Shown here: piece by piece, positions 49,087 through 55,806 of the stretch
Numbering within the stretch: the first letter of the stretch is position 1
Layout of the letters: every line of letters starts with the position of its first letter
Notes under the pieces: model-generated
Databases searched by the model: none
Told to the model about the DNA's origin: nothing
What the model saw: only the letters and a program-made list of their open reading frames with translations
From: Sphingomonas sp. ID1715
Lineage (GTDB): Bacteria > Pseudomonadota > Alphaproteobacteria > Sphingomonadales > Sphingomonadaceae
Length of the DNA: 64,000 nucleotides
Assembly (NCBI RefSeq): GCF_013044515.1
Contig: NZ_JABEPR010000005.1
Span: 124,001-188,000 of the forward strand
Direction of reading: 5' to 3'
Position numbers and translations under genes: made by a program

Positions 49087-49620
49087 TCAGCCGAGCTTGA
49101 GGCGGGTCAGCTGGTCGACAAGAGCGACAGCGACGAGCGCCGCAATGCCAAGGCCGATCGTCAGGCCCAGAATGGTCAGCAGTGTCTGTCGAAATGTCAG
49201 GTCATTGTCCGGCTTCCCCCTTGTCGGGATCGGCCAGGGGAAGGTGGAGGGCGTGTCGTCATGACCCACGCCGAATGCAGCCTGAGCCTCCCTCAGAACG
49301 ACACGCCCGCTCGCTTCCCTGGCCGACCCTGTGTCGGATTGCCAGTTCAGTGTGGCGGATGTGCCGGCAGGGCCAACTCCATTCGGTGTGGCTACATACG
49401 GCATGTAGTCGGATGCGCCTTCATGTGCTGCAAGCAGCCTCGCCGCTTCCCGGCTCGACGACACTGCCAGCGTCCGCCGTGCCTCGCGCAGCCGCTCGTT
49501 GATCGCGCCGGGCGAGGTCCCGAGGAGGCGCGCGATCTCCTTGAACTCATATCCTTGCAGCACCAGCCTCAGACAGTCCTTCTGTCCCGCTGACAGTCTT
49601 TCAACAGCGCCCTCGCGCAT
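49087..49620 (-). CDS. Membrane-anchored LuxR-type HTH protein
   Basis: 177 residues. The N-terminal GerE/LuxR HTH reads LSAGQKDCLRLVLQGYEFKEIARLLGTSPGAINERLREARRTL in two halves, covering residues 9-52. A linker follows, then a single C-terminal transmembrane helix (LLTILGLTIGLGIAALVAVALV). This layout, DNA-binding head with membrane tail, is common in sphingomonads but unstudied. Sensing at the membrane is inferred. It heads the minus-strand run down to 46605. Confidence 0.7.
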   Translation of the reverse strand: MREGAVERLSAGQKDCLRLVLQGYEFKEIARLLGTSPGAINERLREARRTLAVSSSREAARLLAAHEGASDYMPYVATPNGVGPAGTSATLNWQSDTGSAREASGRVVLREAQAAFGVGHDDTPSTFPWPIPTRGKPDNDLTFRQTLLTILGLTIGLGIAALVAVALVDQLTRLKLG

Positions 49621-49724
49621 GCGCTTGCCCCCAAATCATGATTCGCGCGCGGGCGTTATGCCATGATTTCCTAATCTTGCCGTTTCCGGGGAACGAATCC
49701 CGGTCCTTGCCGACGCAACCGAGT

Positions 49725-49910
49725 TCAGATTCGGGAAGACAGGGATGAGCTTTGCTTGAGTTCGATTTCCTGACGCTCGATGAGCAACTGAAGGGCGTGG
49801 TCGACCATCGCCGCGGGCTGGTGCAAACCCAGATCGTCAAGTGAGATAAGGGCCGCCTCGAGACGGCGCCTGGTCTCATGCATCTTCGACGCGCGCTCCT
49901 CGCTGGTCAC
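49725..49910 (-). CDS. 61-residue helical protein, unknown
   Basis: Starts at GTG 49910 with GGGGAG about 6 nt upstream. The sequence (SEERASKMHETRRRLEAALI, then HQPAAMVDHALQLLIERQEI) is highly helical. No family is recognised. Its position between two HTH genes suggests a small regulator, but nothing shows this. Confidence 0.45.
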   Translation of the reverse strand: MTSEERASKMHETRRRLEAALISLDDLGLHQPAAMVDHALQLLIERQEIELKQSSSLSSRI

Positions 49911-50249
49911 TTCATTCTCCCCCTCCGGGCCGGAGAGTGCTTGAGCGGGCTCGACCCTCAAAACAATCGCAAAATAATCGTCACTACCACCAACCCAGGT
50001 TTTCTCGACAGCGCCGGCCGTCGGCCGTCTGCATCGAACAAACACCTTGCGCGGCGTTTACCAATTTCCTGACGGATTTGCCCCAAAATGGAGACAATTG
50101 AGGCTGCAAGCGGCGGCACCTCGCTTCATGTCTAAGCGTCCACCCTGCCCGCCGCGGCCCTGGGAAGCGACAAGCGGCGGGCACTCAGACTAGGGAGTGC
50201 AGTCGGTCCAAACCGCGCCCGAAGCGTCGTTCCGGCCGCATAGACACGA
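49911..50249. other. Stretch upstream of luxR
   Basis: No supported gene. It holds the divergent promoters of the small gene at 49725-49910 (minus) and luxR (plus). I see no clear operator dyad. Confidence 0.4.
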
Positions 50250-50993
50250 ATGAAGAACTTTGCCCTCGCCGATCGAATTGCGGGGTTGATGAAGGAAGCC
50301 AGGACGGAGCTCGAACTCAGGCTGGCTCTTGATGAAGCGACCGCCGAAATGGGCTTCAGCTATTTCGCGCTCGCCCAGCACACTCCCAACGTGAAGCAGG
50401 AAGGCTTCCGCCTGCACAGCTATCCCGAGGCCTGGGAGCGCTTTTATGATGAGCAGAACCTGACGGTTTCGGACCCCGTCCACCGCGCCAGCCAGCGAAC
50501 CAATCTCGGCTTCAGCTGGAGCGACATATCGCGGCTGATTTCATTGACCGCTGCCGACGAACGCATGCTGACGCTCGGTCAGGCACGCGGCATCGGCGAC
50601 GGCTTCACGGTTCCGGGTCATGTTCCGGGCGAGATCAGCGGGTCGTGCACGTTCGTCGTCGAGACCGGACGCGCGGTACCCGCGCTCATGTTACCCGTCG
50701 CGCACTGGGTCGGCGCGTTCGCGTTCGAGACCGCAAGACGCATCTGGCAGCAGCGAACGCGCCCGATTCCCGTCTCGATCACGCTCACCGAGCGCCAGCG
50801 CGAGTGCGTGTTCTGGATGGCCATGGGCAAGTCGGACTGGGCGATCAGCAAGATCCTGAAGATCGGCTCCTACACGGTGTCACAACATCTGCAGACAGCC
50901 CGCGAGCGGCTGGATGTCGATAATCGAACCTCGCTCGCAGTGTGGTCGCTCTACCACGGAATCATCAGCTTTAACGACCTGCTGAAACGCTGA
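50250..50993 (+). CDS. luxR: LuxR-family quorum-sensing regulator
   Basis: 247 residues. The autoinducer-binding domain (about 10-165) shows the family's conserved set: Trp62 and Tyr66 in YPEAWERFYDEQ, Asp75-Pro76 in SDPVH, and Trp90 in GFSWSD. The C-terminal GerE HTH (about 178-245) begins ITLTERQRECVFWMAMGKSDWAIS. It should bind an acyl-homoserine lactone and activate target promoters. It is followed by luxI in the same direction, and a dyad lies 3 bp after its stop. The start is ATG 50250 without a clear ribosome binding site. Confidence 0.92.
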   Translation: MKNFALADRIAGLMKEARTELELRLALDEATAEMGFSYFALAQHTPNVKQEGFRLHSYPEAWERFYDEQNLTVSDPVHRASQRTNLGFSWSDISRLISLTAADERMLTLGQARGIGDGFTVPGHVPGEISGSCTFVVETGRAVPALMLPVAHWVGAFAFETARRIWQQRTRPIPVSITLTERQRECVFWMAMGKSDWAISKILKIGSYTVSQHLQTARERLDVDNRTSLAVWSLYHGIISFNDLLKR

Positions 50994-50996
50994 GCT

Positions 50997-51014
50997 ATCC
51001 CAAATCCTTGGGAT
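50997..51014. promoter_or_regulatory. lux-box-like dyad upstream of luxI
   Basis: ATCCCAA-ATCC-TTGGGAT is a perfect 7-4-7 inverted repeat located between luxR and luxI, 57 bp before the luxI start. Size and place match a LuxR-type operator over the -35 region of a luxI promoter. The sequence itself is not the Vibrio consensus. Confidence 0.6.
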
Positions 51015-51071
51015 GGGCCGATCGCGGCCAAGTGACGATCACAACGGGGTCCAACCAAGGAGGGACCCCAA

Positions 51072-51686
51072 ATGCAGGTTATCGATCGTTTCGACGCGAG
51101 CGCGTTCAACCGCGCGCTCGCGTCCATGTTCAAGGCGCGCAAGCAGATCTTTGTCGACCTGCTCGGCTGGGACGTGCCCGTCATCGACGGGCGGTACGAG
51201 ATCGACGAGTTCGATACCGAGCACGCCACCTATCTCGTGCTGAGCGACCCGGACGGCGAGCATCTTGCCTCGGCCAGGCTCTTGCCGACGGATCGTCCGC
51301 ATCTGCTCGACACGCATTTCGCGCATCTGTGCGAGAGCGAGGCGCCGGCCGGCCCCGATGTCCTCGAGATCACCCGCTTCTGCCTCAGCCGCAACCAGTC
51401 GGCCGCGGATCGCATGATCTCCCGCAAACGGCTGGTGAGCGCGCTGGTCGATCACGCGCTCTCACGCGGCATCACCACCTATGTCGGCGTGGCCGAAATG
51501 GGATGGCTGCAGCAGATCCTTGCCTTTGGCTGGCGCTGCCGCCCGCTCGGACTCCCCGTCATGGACGGTGGGAAGATGCTCGGCGCGCTCAGCATCGACA
51601 TCGATGCCGAGACGCCGTCGCTGCTCATGGCGAGCGGAACTTATGTGGGCGACCAGGTCGTCCTCGCCGATCCCATGCTGGCATGA
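51072..51686 (+). CDS. luxI: Acyl-homoserine-lactone synthase
   Basis: 204 residues. All the invariant LuxI residues are in place: Arg23, Phe27, Trp33, Asp45, Asp48, Arg69, Glu99 and Arg102 (ARKQIFVDLLGW, EIDEFD, ASARLLP, EITRF). It makes an N-acyl-homoserine lactone from S-adenosylmethionine and an acyl carrier; the acyl chain cannot be read. AAGGAGG lies upstream at good spacing, the strongest ribosome binding site of this block. The stop overlaps an in-frame ATG of the oxygenase gene (ATGA). Confidence 0.95.
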   Translation: MQVIDRFDASAFNRALASMFKARKQIFVDLLGWDVPVIDGRYEIDEFDTEHATYLVLSDPDGEHLASARLLPTDRPHLLDTHFAHLCESEAPAGPDVLEITRFCLSRNQSAADRMISRKRLVSALVDHALSRGITTYVGVAEMGWLQQILAFGWRCRPLGLPVMDGGKMLGALSIDIDAETPSLLMASGTYVGDQVVLADPMLA

Positions 51687-51706
51687 CCGAGACAAGGAAC
51701 CAAAAT

Positions 51707-52609
51707 ATGATCATGCGGTCGCCGCACGTTGTGCGCGAAGCCTGCCGCCTGCGGGAGCACGGCTACACCATCATCCGCCGAGCCATGGACCCGGAGGTCG
51801 TCCTGGGGCTCGCAGAGCGTCTCGCCGATACTTTCGAGGAGACCCCGTTCTGCCGCGGCAGCTTCTACGGCGAGCAGACAAAGCGCTTCGGCGGCCTGCT
51901 CAAACGCGATCCAGCCATCGAAGATTTCGTCATGCATCCGCTGGTTCTGGGTCTTGCCCAGGAAATGCTGGGCGACTTCTGCGACACGATCCAGCTCAAC
52001 ATCACGCAGGCGATCGCGGTCCATCCGGGCGCACTTCCCCAGATGCCGCATCGGGACCAGGACATGTGGGGAGGGCCCAAGGGCGAAGCCGAATATCTCG
52101 TCAACGTGATGTGGCCGCTGACACCGTTTCGCTCGGCCAACGGCGCCACCCTGATCTGGCCGGAAACGCACGGTCCGGCAGCGCTCGATCAGCCGGACTA
52201 TTATGGCGACCCGGTCGTCGCCGAGTGCGAGCCCGGCGACGCCATTCTCTTCCTCGGCTCAACGCTTCACGGCGCCGGCGGCAACGCAACTGCCGAAATA
52301 CGCCGCGGCATGGTGATCGGCTACTCGCTCGGCTGGCTCAAGCCTTACGAGAATCAGTGGCTGGTCTACCCGCCGCCAGTCGCGGCTCGCTTCCCCGGCG
52401 TCTTGCAGAAGCTCGTCGGCTATGCACAGCACCGTCCCAATCTTGGCAATGTCGAAGGCCGGTGCCCATCGGAACTGCTTCGCGGAACCCTGGCCGGCCC
52501 TGCCGAGGACGCGCTCCGTCCCGACCAGGCCGAAGCCGTGCAGGCGTTTGCGGTTGCGCAGCAAAGGGATCGGCTGGCTGTGTTCCGGGGCGCCGAGCAT
52601 CGCCAGTGA
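51707..52609 (+). CDS. Phytanoyl-CoA dioxygenase (PhyH) family oxygenase
   Basis: About 300 residues. The iron triad is visible: His115 and Asp117 in PHRDQDMW, and His188 in LHGAGGN. Arg in AEIRRGMVIGYS, about nine residues later, should bind 2-oxoglutarate. ATG 51707 is preferred (AAGGA upstream); ATG 51683 overlaps luxI. PhyH genes directly after luxI are a known sphingomonad pattern, perhaps to modify the signal. Here a lasso-peptide operon follows, so hydroxylation of the peptide is a second possibility (inference). It overlaps gntR by 4 bp. Confidence 0.88.
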   Translation: MIMRSPHVVREACRLREHGYTIIRRAMDPEVVLGLAERLADTFEETPFCRGSFYGEQTKRFGGLLKRDPAIEDFVMHPLVLGLAQEMLGDFCDTIQLNITQAIAVHPGALPQMPHRDQDMWGGPKGEAEYLVNVMWPLTPFRSANGATLIWPETHGPAALDQPDYYGDPVVAECEPGDAILFLGSTLHGAGGNATAEIRRGMVIGYSLGWLKPYENQWLVYPPPVAARFPGVLQKLVGYAQHRPNLGNVEGRCPSELLRGTLAGPAEDALRPDQAEAVQAFAVAQQRDRLAVFRGAEHRQ

Positions 52610-53220
52610 ACGCGGGCTCGATCTTCGAGCGCGTCTATAGCGCGATCAAGGAAGATCTTCTCCGGGGCGCCTATCGCCCCGGAGATACGCTCGAGCCGCG
52701 CCAGATCGGCGCGCAGCTCTTTGCCAGCGTCACGCCGGTCCGGGACGCGCTTCACAGGCTCGCCGGCGAACGGTTGATCGAAGCGACACCCCATGACGGG
52801 TTCCGCCGTCCGCTCCTGACCGAGAACGGCCTGCGGGACCTTTATCGATGGCAGGAAGTGCTGGCGCTGGCCGCTCTCCGCATGAAAAAGGGCTTTGACT
52901 GCAGCGATGCAGGCTCGGCCTGCAATCCGTCGACCGCCGACGCCGTCGAGCGGACGCGCCGGATTTTCGCGGGCGTCGCCGCGCTTTCGTCATCGGCCGA
53001 GCTCCAGATCGCCATGCTCCAGACGACCGACCGCCTGGAGCCTGTGCGCCACCTTGAGCCGCGCTTTCTCCCCGATCTCGACCAGGAGCTGCGCGCCATC
53101 GAGGAGGGTCTGATCGACCGCGACCTGACCGGAGTGCGCCACCATCTCCAGCGCTATCGCGCACGCCGTTATCGGCTCGCGCCGCATCTGGTCACTGCCC
53201 TGCTCAGCCCAGCGCCTTGA
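52606..53220 (+). CDS. GntR-family transcription regulator
   Basis: 204 residues, from GTG 52606 overlapping the oxygenase stop (GTGA). The N-terminal winged HTH reads IFERVYSAIKEDLLRGAYRPGDTL, then IGAQLFASVTPVRDALHRLAGERL and ATPHDGFRRP, the usual GntR/FadR pattern. The C-terminal helical FCD-like domain (DRLEPVRHLEPRFLPDLDQE) should bind a small ligand. It is the last gene of luxI-phyH-gntR and lies 119 bp before the lasso precursor, so control of the peptide operon is plausible. Confidence 0.85.
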   Translation: MNAGSIFERVYSAIKEDLLRGAYRPGDTLEPRQIGAQLFASVTPVRDALHRLAGERLIEATPHDGFRRPLLTENGLRDLYRWQEVLALAALRMKKGFDCSDAGSACNPSTADAVERTRRIFAGVAALSSSAELQIAMLQTTDRLEPVRHLEPRFLPDLDQELRAIEEGLIDRDLTGVRHHLQRYRARRYRLAPHLVTALLSPAP

Positions 53221-53339
53221 GCCGGCCGACAATTTGGCTCTCAAACAATCGCGTTATTTCGAGCGTATAGATTGGGTATATCGAGGCGTCCGACATAGCC
53301 TTTTCCTGCTGCCGCTCTTGGCAGCGCATGGAGGATGTT

Positions 53340-53474
53340 ATGGACCGCATCGAACAGAACGACGCGCTGGCCGAGCTCGGCAAGGCGAGCGTCAAGACCT
53401 TGGGCGCCGGCCACGATTCGTTCGACGGCATCGGCAACGCCAAGCCGCTCGAAGGCGTCGACGAAGCCGAATAA
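53340..53474 (+). CDS. Lasso peptide precursor (A gene)
   Basis: A 44-residue frame with GGAGG 5 nt before its ATG. The leader is residues 1-21, ending ASVKTL, with the Thr at position -2 that lasso enzymes recognise. The core would be residues 22-44 (53403-53471). It starts with Gly, and Asp at core position 8 closes an eight-residue ring (GAGHDSFD); the tail is GIGNAKPLEGVDEAE. Gly1/Asp8 and an acidic C-terminus fit the benenodin/sphingonodin-type peptides of alphaproteobacteria. The B and C genes follow directly. Confidence 0.9.
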   Translation: MDRIEQNDALAELGKASVKTLGAGHDSFDGIGNAKPLEGVDEAE

Positions 53475-53482
53475 GGCTGAAA

Positions 53483-53511
53483 GTGCGTACACGGCGCTGC
53501 CGTGTGCGCAC
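53483..53511 (+). terminator. Hairpin between the lasso A and B genes
   Basis: A 13-bp stem (GTGCGTACACGGC against GCCGTGTGCGCAC, one G-T pair) closes a 3-nt loop, and TCTTTCC follows. It lies 8 bp after the precursor stop and 10 bp before the B start, overlapping the place of the B ribosome binding site. It should act as a partial terminator or RNA stabiliser so that precursor exceeds enzyme. Confidence 0.75.
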
Positions 53512-53521
53512 TCTTTCCATC

Positions 53522-54187
53522 ATGGGATACGCACTAGCGCCAGACGTCCATGCCTGCGTCGCGGACGATCGGGTCTATTTCCTCGATGCGGGTCGCGACC
53601 GCTATTGCAAGGCCGGCCCGTCGGCGAGCCAGGCGCTGATTGCGCGCAACAAAGCGGCATCGACCCCGGACAATGCCTCGCTTACGCCGCTCGTCGAGGC
53701 GGGGCTTCTGACCTTCAGCGATGATCGGCGCGCCAGATTGCGCCTGTGCACGCATCCATCGCCGTCCGATGACCTCCACGGCGTGCGGGACAGGCGGGCA
53801 TCGCCCCGACTGACCGATATCGTCGATATCGCCTGGCTGGCGCTGCTGGCGAGCCGCCGCCTGCGCCGCCATGGTTTCGCCGATGCGCTCCGATGGGCGG
53901 GCGTCGAGGCGCCGGTTACAGGGCTGCGCAAGAGCGCGATCGACGAACTCGCGCGCTGCGTCGCCTGCTTCGAGGGGGCGCGCACGCTGCTGCCGACAAG
54001 CCCGCGCTGCCTGCTCGACTCCCTCATTCTGAGGCGCTGGTGCTCCGCGCGCGGGATCGCCACGGCCATGGTCATCGGGATCCGCCCCCTCCCCTTCGCC
54101 GCCCATTGCTGGGTCGAGCATGAAGGCGTCGTCCTGAACGGAAGCAAGGACAGCGTCGCCAACTTCAAGCCCATCTGCGTCGCGTGA
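53522..54187 (+). CDS. Lasso peptide maturation protein B (RRE + leader peptidase)
   Basis: 221 residues from ATG 53522; the open frame extends upstream but overlaps the precursor gene. Residues 1-75 look like the PqqD-like leader-binding domain (VYFLDAGRDRYCKAG). The rest is the transglutaminase-like Cys protease with Cys163 in SPRCLLDSLILRRW and His195 in PFAAHCWVEHEG. It binds and removes the leader in an ATP-dependent step, passing the core to the cyclase. B1 and B2 are fused, as usual in Proteobacteria. There is no good ribosome binding site, because the hairpin fills its place. It overlaps C (GTGA). Confidence 0.88.
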   Translation: MGYALAPDVHACVADDRVYFLDAGRDRYCKAGPSASQALIARNKAASTPDNASLTPLVEAGLLTFSDDRRARLRLCTHPSPSDDLHGVRDRRASPRLTDIVDIAWLALLASRRLRRHGFADALRWAGVEAPVTGLRKSAIDELARCVACFEGARTLLPTSPRCLLDSLILRRWCSARGIATAMVIGIRPLPFAAHCWVEHEGVVLNGSKDSVANFKPICVA

Positions 54188-55806
54188 AGAGGCCGAACTT
54201 CCTCTTCCGCGTCGGGTCCGATTCCTACGGCCAGTCCATAATCGAGGTCGAGGGTCCGATGCATCTCTCGCCCGCCGGCAATGGCTGGCTGGCGGGGCAG
54301 CCCTTCGAACGGGACGGCCGACGCGTCGCGGTCGATTGCACGGACCCGGAGCACGATCCCGTCGAGGTCGCACTCGCCCAAAGGTGGTGGGGCGGCTTTC
54401 TTGTCGCCGGGCGCGACGCAACCGGCCGAGTCCGGCTGCTGCGTGACCCGAGCGGGGTCGTTCCCTGCTATTATCTCCGCGTTCGTGACAAATGGTTTTT
54501 CGGCAGCGATGCCCGGGCCTTGTTCGCAAAAGCAGGCCAGCGCGCGAGCCTGGACCGGGAGGCACTGGGGCTCGCGCTGCGCTTTTCCGACCTGCGCACC
54601 GAACAAACAAGCCTTGAGGGCCTCCGCGAATTGCTCCCAGGCCAGCTCTGCACTTTTCAAGCTGACGGCATTCGCCTGTCGTCGGACTGGATCGCCGAAC
54701 GCTGGCGCCCGTCCCCGAACCCGCCGGCGGCTTCGGTCAGGCGCGCCGTCATCGATGGTGTCCGGTACACGCTCGCCGGACTGTCTTCGCCGCTCATTCA
54801 ACTGTCGGGCGGGCTCGATTCCGCGATCGTCGCCGCCGCGGCCCGCCGCTTTCGCGACGACCTTTCCGCCATCAACCTTGTCACGCCCGACGTCGAGGGC
54901 GACGAACGCCTCTTCGCGCGCGCCATCGCCCGGCATCTGGGCTTGCGGCTCCGCGAGCGCGAGATCCGCGTCGATGACGTTGATATCCTGACGACACGCG
55001 CGGGCTTCCTGCCCAGGCCCACCCACCGCGCCTTCGCTCAGGCAATGGACGATGCGGTTCAGGACATCGCCGGCGGCCATGGTCACGACGCTGTGCTGAC
55101 CGGCGGTGGCGGTGACAGCGTCTTCTCCTACCTGATGCCGGGCTGCGCGACGTCGGACCCGCTCGCCGGCCTCGCGTTGACGAGCGCCTTCTCGACAGCG
55201 CTGGACGAAGCCGTGATCGAACAGGTGAGCGCTTGGCGCATCCTTCGGCTGGCGTTCCGGCATCTGGTCGCGCGTGAGGCTTGGCGCGAGACGAAGAAGC
55301 ATCTCAGCGCTGACATCCTGTCGCTCGCGCCTCCCGACCATCCCTGGCTCAGGGCAAGCCGCCGCTGGCCGCCCGGCAGAAGATCGCACCTCGCGCTCCT
55401 CGTCTTGATCCATAACTATCTCGACTGTTTCGGCGCCAGCGCGGTCCCGGTCCATTTTCCGCTTATGCACCGTCCCGTCCTCGATGCTTGCCTCGCGATC
55501 GCGTCCGCGGACTGGGTTGCGGGCGGACGGAACAGGTCGGTCGCGCGCCAGGCATTCGCGTCCGACCTGCCGCTCTCCATCATCCACCGCCGCAGCAAGG
55601 GCACATATGAGCGCTTCGCCGCCCAGCTTTTCGAGCGAAATCGAACGGCGATCCGCGATCACTTGCTGGGCGGCCTGCTCCGCGACCTTGGCATCGTAGA
55701 CACGGTCTCTCTCGAGACCTGGTTCGCGAGCCAGCAGCCGCTCAGGTCCAACCGAATGCTGGCGCTAACCGAGGCCGAGAGCTGGTGCCGTCATTGGGCA
55801 GGCTGA
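54184..55806 (+). CDS. Lasso cyclase C (asparagine-synthetase-like)
   Basis: 540 residues, from GTG 54184 overlapping the B stop. The ATP-pyrophosphatase loop LIQLSGGLDSAIVAAAARRF (SGGLDS 208-213) identifies the AsnB-like synthetase. The N-terminal domain resembles the glutaminase fold but has no Cys at position 2, as in lasso cyclases. It should adenylate Asp8 of the core and join it to the Gly1 amine to close the ring. Its 3' end overlaps the convergent isopeptidase by 16 bp. No ABC-transporter (D) gene is present, which fits clusters with an isopeptidase. Confidence 0.92.
   Translation: MKRPNFLFRVGSDSYGQSIIEVEGPMHLSPAGNGWLAGQPFERDGRRVAVDCTDPEHDPVEVALAQRWWGGFLVAGRDATGRVRLLRDPSGVVPCYYLRVRDKWFFGSDARALFAKAGQRASLDREALGLALRFSDLRTEQTSLEGLRELLPGQLCTFQADGIRLSSDWIAERWRPSPNPPAASVRRAVIDGVRYTLAGLSSPLIQLSGGLDSAIVAAAARRFRDDLSAINLVTPDVEGDERLFARAIARHLGLRLREREIRVDDVDILTTRAGFLPRPTHRAFAQAMDDAVQDIAGGHGHDAVLTGGGGDSVFSYLMPGCATSDPLAGLALTSAFSTALDEAVIEQVSAWRILRLAFRHLVAREAWRETKKHLSADILSLAPPDHPWLRASRRWPPGRRSHLALLVLIHNYLDCFGASAVPVHFPLMHRPVLDACLAIASADWVAGGRNRSVARQAFASDLPLSIIHRRSKGTYERFAAQLFERNRTAIRDHLLGGLLRDLGIVDTVSLETWFASQQPLRSNRMLALTEAESWCRHWAG

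Noticed and set aside
53217-53244. Possible terminator after gntR
   Set aside because: TTGAGCC and GGCTCTCAA pair only over five to seven bases with a 12-nt loop, and no T-run follows, so it is too weak to separate gntR from the lasso precursor.
53234-53521. N-terminal extension of the lasso B frame
   Set aside because: The frame is open upstream of 53,522 but would overlap the precursor gene and hairpin. B proteins of the family start at the leader-binding domain.
53602-55662. 686-codon open frame on the minus strand
   Set aside because: Antisense to the lasso B and C genes; no motif, and the plus-strand genes have catalytic residues in place.
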